Both the position numbers and the translations under genes were made by a program. Positions 8,715 to 15,734 of a DNA stretch of 64,000 bases are shown here, in pieces. The DNA lies in assembly GCA_963702955.1 (NCBI GenBank), contig OY969774.1, positions 1,302,001-1,366,000 of the forward strand. The letters run 5' to 3'. Source of the DNA: VRUE01 sp963702955. GTDB lineage: Bacteria > Actinomycetota > Thermoleophilia > Solirubrobacterales > 70-9. The notes under the pieces were generated by a model, which made no database searches, was not told the origin of the DNA, and saw nothing but the letters and a program-made list of their open reading frames with translations. The first letter of the stretch is position 1, and every line of letters begins with the position of its first letter.

Positions 8715-8926
8715 CTTGCCCCCTCCTCCGCCAGCATCTCCAGCATCCGCTCGGCCTCGTGCAGCTCGGTGTCCACCCGCTGCAGCTCGGCGGCCTTGCG
8801 GGTCAGCACGTCGAGCCGCACGTGGTCGCGGATCGCCATCTCGTAGAAGGCGCCGCCGAGATCGGCCTGCATGATCGTGAACTTCTCCAGCAGCCGGTCG
8901 CGGTGAGCCCGCAGCTCAGAGCTCAC
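8711..8926 (-). CDS. Small helical protein in the pst operon
   Basis: A 71-residue, charged, all-helical protein, probably a coiled coil (heptad-like Leu/Ala from about residue 10 to 65), beginning GTG at 8926. It overlaps both neighbours by four bases (GTGA upstream, ATGA downstream) and has GGGAAGGGAC before its start. This is strong evidence that it is translated as part of the operon. No family recognised. Confidence 0.7.
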   Translation of the reverse strand: MSSELRAHRDRLLEKFTIMQADLGGAFYEMAIRDHVRLDVLTRKAAELQRVDTELHEAERMLEMLAEEGAR

Positions 8927-9555
8927 GGCTGTCCCTTCCCGCTCGGCGGCGCCGGGGCGGAGCCGGGATCGCCGCCGACGACGATCACGTCGGGCAGGCT
9001 CTGCTGCGCCTTGATGTAGTTCGACCCGGTCTGTTCGGGATTGCTTTCGACGATCTTGGTGTCTTCTTCGGTCTGCTGCTTGGTCGCTTTGAAGCCGGTG
9101 ACCTGGTGGACGGTCCCGTTGGCGGTGTGGGCTATGACCTTGGCCTTGACCTTTGCCTGCGCCCCTTTCGTCTGCTTCGCGGCGCTCGTCGATTTCGACC
9201 CGCTCGCCGCTGCCGTTCCCGCCTGGGCGGAGCCGGAGTTGGCCAGCGCGGCGTTCTGTTCGCGCAGGGCCTGGACCAGGGCTCCGTTGTCTTCGCCCGA
9301 GCCGGCCTTGCCGACGACGACCCCGATCGCGACGGCGATCGGCAGCAGGGCGAAGAAGCTCACCGCGGCCGCTCTGCTGCCGGAGGTCTTGGCAGGTGGG
9401 CGCGCCGCCGGCCTGCGGGCGCGTTTGCTCATCGCGGCGAAATAGCGGGAGGCCGGATTGGCGCCGTTGCCGCGCCTCGCGGCGCAGTGGACGCAGTAGC
9501 GCTGCTGCGGGTCGAGCGGCGCGCCGCACTCCTCGCACGGCTCGTACTGACTCAT
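8923..9555 (-). CDS. Zinc-ribbon membrane protein in the pst operon
   Basis: A 210-residue protein. The first 25 residues hold two Cys-x2-Cys pairs (CEEC and CVHC), a zinc-ribbon typical of actinobacterial membrane proteins with a cytoplasmic sensor end. A basic Arg/Pro stretch is followed by one membrane helix at about 63-82, then an Ala/Ser/Lys/Thr-rich tail ending in a Pro/Gly segment. The tail would be outside. It overlaps the small lipoprotein upstream (ATGA) and the helical gene downstream (GTGA). The function is unknown; context suggests an accessory to phosphate uptake or phosphoesterase anchoring. Confidence 0.75.
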   Translation of the reverse strand: MSQYEPCEECGAPLDPQQRYCVHCAARRGNGANPASRYFAAMSKRARRPAARPPAKTSGSRAAAVSFFALLPIAVAIGVVVGKAGSGEDNGALVQALREQNAALANSGSAQAGTAAASGSKSTSAAKQTKGAQAKVKAKVIAHTANGTVHQVTGFKATKQQTEEDTKIVESNPEQTGSNYIKAQQSLPDVIVVGGDPGSAPAPPSGKGQP

Positions 9556-9725
9556 CGGCGCTCCTTTCTCTTATCGCGCGCTTCGAGGATGCGCTTCGAT
9601 TCGGCCTGCTTGCGCGCCGCCGTTTCCTGCGTGGTCGCGCAGCCCGAGATCGCCCCGACGAGGAGCAGGCCGCAGACGGCGAGCAGCCCGAGCCGGGCGC
9701 CGGGAAGTGCCCTAGCCGAACGCAC
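9552..9725 (-). CDS. Small lipoprotein in the pst operon (57 residues)
   Basis: Starting at GTG 9725, inside the last codons of pstB, the frame reads 57 residues to a TGA overlapping the next ATG. It has an N-terminal basic patch, a hydrophobic core and a lipobox ISGC at about 26-29, followed by a highly charged Lys/Arg/Glu helix of 28 residues. The 14-nt overlap with pstB and the 4-nt ATGA overlap with the zinc-ribbon gene argue that it is real. The hydrophilic tail would be tethered outside the membrane. No homolog recognised; it is easily missed because of its size. Confidence 0.65.
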   Translation of the reverse strand: MRSARALPGARLGLLAVCGLLLVGAISGCATTQETAARKQAESKRILEARDKRKERR

Positions 9726-10662
9726 CGCTCACGTACTCCCGCGTCCGCTGCTCGCGAGGCGAGCCGAAGAGCGCCGTCGCGCTGTTGTACTCGACCAGCT
9801 CGCCCAGGTACATGAAGGCGACGTGGTCGGCGACCCGGTAGGCCTGCTGCAGATTGTGGGTGACGATCACGACCGCGACGTCGTCGCGCAGCTTCACGAT
9901 CAGGTCCTCGATCACCTGAGTCAACTGCGGGTCGAGCGCCGAGCAGGGCTCGTCGAGCAGCAGCACCTCCGGCTCGGCCGCGAGTGCCCTGGCGATGCAG
10001 AGCCGCTGCTGCTGGCCGCCGGAGAGCTTCAGGGCGGGATGGTCGAGGTTGTCCTTGACCTCCTCGAACAGGCCCGCCCGCTCCAGGGCGCTGTGGACCT
10101 GGGGTTCGAGCGCCTTCTTGCGCTGCCGGCGCGACCCCTGCTCGCGCAGCACGTAGGCGATGTTGTCGAAGACGCTCATCGGGAACGGGTTCGGCTGCTG
10201 GAAGACCATCGTCACCCGGCGCCGCAGCAGGGTCGGCTCGATCTCGGTGATGTCAACGTCATCGAGCAGGATGCGTCCGCGCAGCTTCGCGGTGCTGGTC
10301 AGCTCGGTGAGCCGGTTGAGCGAGCGCAGCAGCGTCGTCTTGCCGCAGCCCGAGGGTCCGATCATCGCCAGCACCTCGCCCTGGCGCACCGGGAGCGAGA
10401 CCGATTTCACCGCTTCGCGGTCGGCGTAGGAGACGGAGACGTCGTCGATCTCCATGCGGCGGATCGAGAACTGGGGGGCGCCGATCGAGCGCCGCGCCGC
10501 GGTGAAGCCGCTCCGCGGTGACGTGCCGTCGCTCGAGTGCCCATAGTGGCCGCCCGGTGACGGCACGTCGCCATTGGCGGGGGGCGCCACCTCATGCGCC
10601 GGGGGCGGGTCCCCCACGTCGAGCCGACGAATCGGCGGCGGGGGCGGCTTCAAGAACTCCAC
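9712..10662 (-). CDS. pstB: Phosphate ABC transporter ATPase PstB with long N-terminal extension
   Basis: A 316-residue ATPase that powers phosphate import through PstCA. Walker A GPSGCGKTT, Q-loop FQQPNPFP, signature LSGGQQQR, Walker B VLLLDEP and switch His in VTHN are all present. PstB proteins are normally about 250 residues. Here about 69 Pro/Gly-rich residues precede the usual beginning MEIDDVSVSY, whose ATG is at 10455. The GTG at 10662 overlaps pstA by 13 nt, favouring the long form. In the D-loop the family has SALDPxST; here Ser is Leu (TTG, from GTCAAC at 9920-9925). Confidence 0.93.
   Translation of the reverse strand: MEFLKPPPPPIRRLDVGDPPPAHEVAPPANGDVPSPGGHYGHSSDGTSPRSGFTAARRSIGAPQFSIRRMEIDDVSVSYADREAVKSVSLPVRQGEVLAMIGPSGCGKTTLLRSLNRLTELTSTAKLRGRILLDDVDITEIEPTLLRRRVTMVFQQPNPFPMSVFDNIAYVLREQGSRRQRKKALEPQVHSALERAGLFEEVKDNLDHPALKLSGGQQQRLCIARALAAEPEVLLLDEPCSALDPQLTQVIEDLIVKLRDDVAVVIVTHNLQQAYRVADHVAFMYLGELVEYNSATALFGSPREQRTREYVSGAFG
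10520..10569. repeat. 11-bp inverted repeat inside the 5' extension of pstB
   Basis: GACGTGCCGTC at 10520-10530 is perfectly complementary to GACGGCACGTC at 10559-10569, with a 28-nt loop. It lies in the part of pstB that encodes the unusual N-terminal extension, between pstA and the conserved ATPase start at 10455. The mRNA would form a stable stem-loop there, a possible processing or attenuation site. Confidence 0.55.
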
Positions 10663-11648
10663 GTTCCGACCTTTCTTGCGCGGCGATGGACGATGTCGAC
10701 GGCGGCGTTCAGCGCCAGCACGATCAGCAGCAGGACGAAGGCCGCCGCGTAGGCCTTCTGCGGCTGGTTGAGGTTCCCGGTCGGCGAGGCCTCGTAGACG
10801 AAGTTGGTCAGCGTCGTTCCCGCCCCGCGCAGGTAGTCGAGCGGGAAGGCAGCCCCTTCGACCGGGGCGAAGTTCTGGGTCGCGCCGAGCAGGACGACGA
10901 TGATCGCCGTGTCGCCGATGATCCGCCCGAGGCCGAGCATCGCCCCGGTCGCCACCTGGGGCCGGGCGGTCGGCAGCAGGATCCTCCGCGTCGTCGCGAT
11001 CTTCGTCTTGCCGACCGCGTAGGAGGCCTCGCGCACGTGCCGCGGGATCGCGTTCAGGCCCTCGCGGGTGCTGGCGACGACCAGCGGCAGGGCGACCAGC
11101 GAGAGCATCGCCGAAGCGGCGAAGAAGGAGCGGCCGAAGACGACGCCTTCGGAGCTGCGGCTGAGGAAGCTGAGTGCGGTGCTGGAGAAGATCACCGTGC
11201 CGAACAGGGCGAGGACGATCGAGGGGATGCCGGCGATCGCCTCGATCGTCGACTCGGCGATCCGCGCGAGGGCGGCCGGGCGGCCGTACTCGACCAGCCA
11301 GACGGCGACTCCGACGCCGACCGGAAGGGCGAGGGAGATTCCCATCACGGCGACGATCATCGTCCCGAAGAGGGCGTCCGAGAAGCCGCCGCTTTCGGCC
11401 TGACTGAAGCCCCCCGAGGCCGGGGTCACCAGCATCGACGGGCGCAGGTACTTGATCCCCTGCAGGAAGAGATAGACGACGATCGCCACGGCGATCGCGC
11501 AGAAGAGCAGTCCCAGGGCCCAGCAGATCGCCAGGCCGATGCGGTCGGAGAGGCGCCAGGCGGCGCTTGCCTCGACCGCGCCCTTGCGGCCCGCCGGGGG
11601 AGGCGTCGCGCCTGGCGGCGCCGGCGCGGTTGCGATCGAGGAGTCCAT
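10650..11648 (-). CDS. pstA: Phosphate ABC transporter permease PstA
   Basis: A 332-residue permease with an N-terminal Pro/Ala-rich cytoplasmic lead, then six hydrophobic segments. The EAA loop is seen in the stretch VREASYAVGKTKIATTRRILLP, and the RIIGDTA motif of PstA follows. The start ATG at 11648 overlaps the pstC stop by one base (TGATG), so translation is coupled. It forms the membrane channel with PstC. Length and gene order pstC-pstA-pstB are typical. Confidence 0.93.
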   Translation of the reverse strand: MDSSIATAPAPPGATPPPAGRKGAVEASAAWRLSDRIGLAICWALGLLFCAIAVAIVVYLFLQGIKYLRPSMLVTPASGGFSQAESGGFSDALFGTMIVAVMGISLALPVGVGVAVWLVEYGRPAALARIAESTIEAIAGIPSIVLALFGTVIFSSTALSFLSRSSEGVVFGRSFFAASAMLSLVALPLVVASTREGLNAIPRHVREASYAVGKTKIATTRRILLPTARPQVATGAMLGLGRIIGDTAIIVVLLGATQNFAPVEGAAFPLDYLRGAGTTLTNFVYEASPTGNLNQPQKAYAAAFVLLLIVLALNAAVDIVHRRARKVGTWSS

Positions 11649-12646
11649 CAGGCGGTCGCCCCGTATTTGCGCATCGCCCGCCTCGCGACCCAGCCGGTGA
11701 GCGAGAACAGCGCCGCCGAGAAGAGCAGCACCGCAGCGATCGCGAACAGGGTCGCGTTGGCGGGCGGCGATCCGAGCGAGTCGATGTTCTTGACGATCGT
11801 CGGCGCCAGCGGCCGCGAGGGCTCGTAGAAGAAGATCAGGCCGTCGGCCGGATTGGGTGCGAAGGCGACCGAGCCGGAGACCATCGCCAGCATCACCGCC
11901 TCGCCGATCGCCCGCGCGACGGCGAGCACGGTTCCCGCGACGATCGCCGGGCGGGCGCTGCGGACGGCGATCTTCCAGGTGGTGCGCCAGCGGTTGACGC
12001 CGAGCGCCAGCGAGCCCTCCAGCCAGCCCGGCCGCACCGAGCGCAGGCCGTCGGAGAAGATCGAGGTCATCAGCGGGGAGATCATCACCGTGAGGATCAG
12101 CACCGCGGCCAGCAGGCTGTAGCCGCTGAGCGAGATCACCCCCGCCACCGAGGCCTTCTGCGACTCGGTGACCAGGTGGTTGCCGATGAACGGCACGATC
12201 ACCAGCACCCCGAGCAGCCCGTAGATCACCGAGGGGACGCTGGCGAGAAAGCGGACGACCGGCTGGAGGATGTTGCGCATCCAATCCGGCGCGAACTCGA
12301 CGATGAAGACGGAGACGAACAGCGAGCAGAAGAGCGCGATCGCGACCGCCCCGCCGACGATCAGGATCGTGCTCCAGATCAGCTGCCAGGCGTGGAAGGT
12401 GTAGATGTCGTGGCCGGCGCTGAGGCCGGAGAGGTAGATCGCGTTGAGCTGGGCTTCGACGCTGCCGCCGGCCCCGAACCAGGCGAGCCCGTTGTGGGCG
12501 AAGGAGGGCCAGGCCCGCACGAAGACGGTGACGACGAGCGCCAGCAGCAAGCCGACGACGGTGCAGACCAACGCGCCGAGCATCCGCTCGGCGCGTTGGT
12601 CCGACCACCGGGGGCCGTACTCCTCGGGGAGGTACTCCTCGTCCAT
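11648..12646 (-). CDS. pstC: Phosphate ABC transporter permease PstC
   Basis: A 332-residue permease with six to seven hydrophobic segments. The inner-membrane signature lies in LRSVRPGWLEGSLALGVNRW (EAA loop) followed by ARAIGEAVMLAMV, typical of PstC. A large periplasm-facing loop separates the first two helices, as in the family. It begins 6 nt after the pstS stop and is coupled to pstA. It passes phosphate delivered by PstS. Confidence 0.93.
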   Translation of the reverse strand: MDEEYLPEEYGPRWSDQRAERMLGALVCTVVGLLLALVVTVFVRAWPSFAHNGLAWFGAGGSVEAQLNAIYLSGLSAGHDIYTFHAWQLIWSTILIVGGAVAIALFCSLFVSVFIVEFAPDWMRNILQPVVRFLASVPSVIYGLLGVLVIVPFIGNHLVTESQKASVAGVISLSGYSLLAAVLILTVMISPLMTSIFSDGLRSVRPGWLEGSLALGVNRWRTTWKIAVRSARPAIVAGTVLAVARAIGEAVMLAMVSGSVAFAPNPADGLIFFYEPSRPLAPTIVKNIDSLGSPPANATLFAIAAVLLFSAALFSLTGWVARRAMRKYGATA

Positions 12647-12652
12647 CTCTCT

Positions 12653-13489
12653 CTACTTCTTGGCCTTCTTGTTGAAAGCCGGAACGCCGCCCGCCTTGGC
12701 GATCGTTTCGCCGGCGAGGGGGCTGGTCCGCGCCCAGTCGATGAACTTCTGCAGCGCCGGCGGGCTGGTGCTCCCGTCTCCCGGCAGGACCAGGAAGATG
12801 TAGCGCGAGAGCGGGTACTTGAGCGGTTCGACGCTGATCTTGTCGGCCTGGCAGGGAACGCCTTCGACTTTGACCGTCCTCAGCTTCTTGTTCTGCCAGG
12901 CGAGCCCGGCGTAGCCGATCGCGCTGGGATCCTGCTTGACCGCGTTGACGACGAGACCGTCGGCGGTCAGCGCGTTGACGTTCGACGCCGGCAATTCGTT
13001 GTTCAGCACCGCCTGGAGGAAGAAGTTGTAGGTCCCCCCGTTGGTGTCGCGGCCGACCGGGTCGATCGTCGTGGTCAGGCCGGAGCCGGGCACCTGGCTC
13101 CAGTTGGTGATCAGCCCCCGGTAGATGTCGTGGAGCTGCTGGATGCTGATGTTGGTCAGCTTGTTCTGCGGGTTGACGTCCATGCAGAGGCCGTCGAGGT
13201 AGAACTTGATGTAGGTCGTGCCGGCATCGCTGGGGAGAGGCGTGCGGGCCTGCCCCGCGAACTGGCTGACGCCGTTCTGCACGTCCTTGATGCCGGCGTT
13301 GCCCCCATCCGCCGTGTAGACGAAGTGGACCTTGTGGTTGACCTGTTTGGTGTAGGTGCTGAAGAGGGCCTGGAGCACCGGCTGTGCGGCGACCGAGCCC
13401 GACCCGATCAGGGTCTGAGCGCCGGCAGATGCCGGCACGGCGAGCCCCAGGAGGGCGACTGCCGCGATGGCAATAGATCTGATTCTCAT
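12653..13489 (-). CDS. pstS: Phosphate-binding protein PstS (secreted, not a lipoprotein)
   Basis: A 278-residue substrate-binding protein. The N-terminus is a classical Sec signal with probable cleavage after ASAGA near residue 24, and the mature part begins QTLIGSGS, where GSGS is the phosphate-contact motif of PstS. A second contact region is VGRDTNGGTYNFF. There is no lipobox Cys, unlike most actinobacterial PstS, so it may be free or held by partners; the small lipoprotein and zinc-ribbon protein in the same operon are candidates. First gene of the operon, preceded by a 136-bp regulatory gap. Confidence 0.92.
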   Translation of the reverse strand: MRIRSIAIAAVALLGLAVPASAGAQTLIGSGSVAAQPVLQALFSTYTKQVNHKVHFVYTADGGNAGIKDVQNGVSQFAGQARTPLPSDAGTTYIKFYLDGLCMDVNPQNKLTNISIQQLHDIYRGLITNWSQVPGSGLTTTIDPVGRDTNGGTYNFFLQAVLNNELPASNVNALTADGLVVNAVKQDPSAIGYAGLAWQNKKLRTVKVEGVPCQADKISVEPLKYPLSRYIFLVLPGDGSTSPPALQKFIDWARTSPLAGETIAKAGGVPAFNKKAKK

Positions 13490-13525
13490 CCGATTTGTGG
13501 TCCTTTCCTGCCGGGTATTGGACTT

Positions 13526-13546
13526 TGTCGAGCAACTAACTCGACA
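13526..13546. promoter_or_regulatory. Inverted repeat upstream of pstS
   Basis: TGTCGAG at 13526-13532 pairs perfectly with CTCGACA at 13540-13546 (7-nt spacer). It lies 37-57 nt before the pstS start and just downstream, in the minus direction, of a TAGGGT -10-like box (about 13548-13553). The placement fits an operator or a leader hairpin. Confidence 0.45.
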
Positions 13547-13571
13547 TCACCCTACCAGCTTCTGTACTTTA

Positions 13572-13593
13572 TTGACCTTCTTAGTAAAGAAGG
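13572..13593. promoter_or_regulatory. Motif A: interrupted palindrome between pstS and the secreted protein gene
   Basis: CCTTCTT (13576-13582) and AAGAAGG (13587-13593) form a perfect inverted repeat with a 4-nt spacer, preceded by TTGA. Similar blocks lie before the small ORF at 14619-14640 (16 of 22 bases identical) and before the sulfate-binding gene at 18389-18410 (15 of 22). Candidate operator shared by phosphate and sulfate genes. Confidence 0.45.
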
Positions 13594-13625
13594 CTTCCCG
13601 GCGGCCCCGAAAAATGGAGGATCAA

Positions 13626-14303
13626 TTGCTCAACAGAAGACTGTCCAGGCCTCGCGCCGCGCTGGTGGTGGCGATTGCCGCGGCGCTCGCGACGGTGGTC
13701 GCCGTCGGCCCGTCGTTCGCGAAGACGCAGAAGGCGCCGCACGTCTACCTCACCGGCAAGAAGGCGGCCGGCCTCTATCTGAAGAAAAAGTCGGCCAACA
13801 CCCTCTACCTGAGGAAAAAGGCGGCCGGGAATCTGTACGTGGCGAAAGCGAGCGCGCCGTTGGCCCCGGTCGTCGGCATCGCCGCCGGGACCGCGCCGTT
13901 CTCCGCTTCGGCGACCACGGCCGGCTACATCCCGACCGCCTTCACCTCGTTCGCGACGCCGGGGAACGCGCCGACGGTGATCACGTTCTCCGGCAACGCG
14001 ATCTGCACGGCGGACAAACCGGTGGCGGAACTCGCCTGCCCGATCCAGATCCTGATCGACGGGCAGGCGACGGGCAAAGTCAACTTCGCCCCGGCCACCG
14101 CGTCCTCCGAAGCCGCCAAAGCCGCGGCCCTGGTCCACTCGGTGACGCTGACCACGGTGCTCGCCAAAGGCGGCCACACGGTCGCCGTCCAGTACGCCGG
14201 CGCGGCGAAAGTCACGTTCACGCTGAAAGGCTGGAACCTGGCGGTTCAGTCCTACCCGGAACGCCCGGAACCGGCGCCGACGACGACCGAAACCGGTAAA
14301 TAG
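13626..14303 (+). CDS. Secreted protein with 10-residue Tyr-Lys repeats
   Basis: From TTG 13626, chosen because GGAGG ends five bases upstream (ATG at 13614 is an in-frame alternative without a ribosome site), the product is 225 residues. A signal peptide ends near FAKTQ (about residue 33). Then come four decamers of the type LYLxKKxAxx (about residues 36-76), followed by a beta-rich domain of about 140 residues and a Pro/Glu/Thr tail. Such short repeats occur in fibrous or trimeric surface proteins of soil actinomycetes. Function unknown. It is divergent from the pst operon and could share its regulatory gap. Confidence 0.72.
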   Translation: MLNRRLSRPRAALVVAIAAALATVVAVGPSFAKTQKAPHVYLTGKKAAGLYLKKKSANTLYLRKKAAGNLYVAKASAPLAPVVGIAAGTAPFSASATTAGYIPTAFTSFATPGNAPTVITFSGNAICTADKPVAELACPIQILIDGQATGKVNFAPATASSEAAKAAALVHSVTLTTVLAKGGHTVAVQYAGAAKVTFTLKGWNLAVQSYPERPEPAPTTTETGK

Positions 14304-14329
14304 CAACGCCGTCCCGTTTACGAAAGCCC

Positions 14330-14358
14330 GGCCGCGCCGACGACTCGTCGGCGCGGCC
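14330..14358. terminator. Perfect 14-bp hairpin between convergent genes
   Basis: The block 14330-14343 is perfectly complementary to 14345-14358 around a single central C. It lies after the stop of the secreted repeat protein and before the end of the small ORF, so it can serve both directions. Confidence 0.75.
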
Positions 14359-14388
14359 GCGAAGTTTCTCGAGGGTCTCCCGAAGCCC

Positions 14389-14595
14389 TCACCGCACCGG
14401 ACGGCGCAACGACTCCGGACGGCGCAGCGACTCGCCCAGGATGAGGCGAGCCCGGTAGTAGATCGCCTCGTCTACCTGGTCCCGATCGCCCGCCGCCTCG
14501 GCAAGCGCGCCCGAGCGGCCGGGCAGCCTCTCGCTGCGCAGCACCCCGCTCAACCGCCCCCGCGAGACGACGGTGGTTCCATCCAATCGACCCAT
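14389..14595 (-). CDS. Small protein with its own promoter, unknown
   Basis: A 68-residue, Arg-rich, probably cytoplasmic protein. Of two ATGs, the one at 14595 sits six bases after AGAAAGGAG and is preferred; the other (14601) touches the ribosome site. A -10-like TATTCT preceded by TG lies upstream, then motif B. It follows the sulfate operon on the same strand but is separated from it by a terminator-like hairpin, so it is probably a separate unit. No family recognised. Confidence 0.5.
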   Translation of the reverse strand: MGRLDGTTVVSRGRLSGVLRSERLPGRSGALAEAAGDRDQVDEAIYYRARLILGESLRRPESLRRPVR

Positions 14596-14618
14596 GAGCA
14601 TCTCCTTTCTAGAGTTTG

Positions 14619-14640
14619 TTGACCTTTTAACTCAAGAATA
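14619..14640. promoter_or_regulatory. Motif B upstream of the small ORF
   Basis: A 22-bp block starting TTGACCTT and containing CAAGAA, similar to motif A near pstS (16 of 22 identical). It overlaps the likely -10 of the small ORF at 14389-14595, as an operator would. Confidence 0.4.
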
Positions 14641-14652
14641 GCAGGCAACGAA

Positions 14653-14685
14653 GGCGGGGCGCCACCCGGCAAAGCGCGCCCCGCC
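14653..14685 (-). terminator. Hairpin after the sulfate operon
   Basis: GGCGGGGCGC at 14653-14662 pairs perfectly with GCGCCCCGCC at 14676-14685, 12 bases after the cysA stop in the direction of transcription. A strong GC stem without a U-tract. Confidence 0.6.
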
Positions 14686-14696
14686 CCGTCGCCTCT

Positions 14697-15734
14697 TCAA
14701 GCGGCTGCAGATACCTCTGCGTCGCCCCCGTCCTTCGGGTCGCGGGGAGTCGAGGCCCCGCGGCCGTTGGACGAGGGTGGACCGCTGAAGCTTTTGGCCT
14801 GGCCGGGACGGAGGTGGACGATCTGCCCCTCCCGCAGTTCCAGGCGCTGAAGCTCGGCCCGGGTCAACTGGGCCCAGACGTCGGTGCCGTCGCCGAGCAC
14901 GAGCTCGACCCGGACCTCGAAACCGAGCGGCACGACGCGGCGGATCATCGCCTCGACAGTGCCCTCGTCCGGGTCGAGAACGATCTGCATGTCGTGCGGG
15001 CGGACGAAGTGCTCGCCGAGCCGGTTGACCTCGCCGACGAAGCTCATCACGAACTCGTTGGCGGGGTGCTCGTAGAGGTCGGTGGCGGAGCCCGACTGCT
15101 CCACCCGGCCGGCGTTCATCACGACCAGCTGCTCGGCGACGTCCATCGCCTCCTCCTGGTCGTGGGTGACGAAGATCGTCGTCACCCCGGTGTCGTCGTG
15201 CAGGCGCCGCAGCCAGGACCGCAGGTCCTTGCGGACCTTGGCGTCGAGCGCGCCGAACGGCTCGTCGAGCAGCAGGACCTGCGGCTCGACCGCCAGCGCC
15301 CGGGCCAGGGCCATGCGCTGGCGCTGGCCGCCGGAAAGCTGCGACGGCAGGCGATCGGCGAGGCCGTCGAGCTGGACGAGTTCCAGCAGCTCGTGCACCC
15401 GGCGCTCGATCTGCGGCCGCTTCCACTTGCGGATCTTCAAGCCGAAGCCGACGTTGCCGAAGACCGTCATGTGCTTGAAGGCGGCGTAGTGCTGGAAGAC
15501 GAAGCCGACCTCGCGCTTCTGCGCCGGCTGCCTGGAGACGTCGTTGCCCCTGATCAGAACGCGGCCGGCGTCGAGCGTCTCCAACCCGGCGATCGCCCGC
15601 AGCAGCGTCGACTTGCCGCTGCCGCTGGGCCCGAGCAGGGCCGTCAGCGAGCCGTCGGGGACATCGATCGAAACGTCGTCGAGCGCCTGAAAGTCACCGA
15701 AGCGCTTGTACGCTCCCTCGACTGAGATAGCCAT
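14697..15734 (-). CDS. cysA: Sulfate ABC transporter ATPase CysA
   Basis: A 345-residue ATPase. Walker A GPSGSGKST, signature LSGGQRQRMALARAL, Walker B VLLLDEPFGALD and switch His in FVTHDQEEA are intact; the C-terminal regulatory domain starts near residue 235 with FVGEVNRLGEHFVRPHDM, the family hallmark for CysA. It powers sulfate or thiosulfate import through CysTW. The ATG at 15734 overlaps the cysW stop by one base. Last gene of the sulfate operon. Confidence 0.93.
   Translation of the reverse strand: MAISVEGAYKRFGDFQALDDVSIDVPDGSLTALLGPSGSGKSTLLRAIAGLETLDAGRVLIRGNDVSRQPAQKREVGFVFQHYAAFKHMTVFGNVGFGLKIRKWKRPQIERRVHELLELVQLDGLADRLPSQLSGGQRQRMALARALAVEPQVLLLDEPFGALDAKVRKDLRSWLRRLHDDTGVTTIFVTHDQEEAMDVAEQLVVMNAGRVEQSGSATDLYEHPANEFVMSFVGEVNRLGEHFVRPHDMQIVLDPDEGTVEAMIRRVVPLGFEVRVELVLGDGTDVWAQLTRAELQRLELREGQIVHLRPGQAKSFSGPPSSNGRGASTPRDPKDGGDAEVSAAA

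Noticed and set aside
11567..14299. A 910-codon plus-strand open frame across pstC and pstS
   Set aside because: Composition is the Arg/Asp/Gln/Gly-rich pattern of antisense high-GC DNA; pst genes on the other strand explain it fully.
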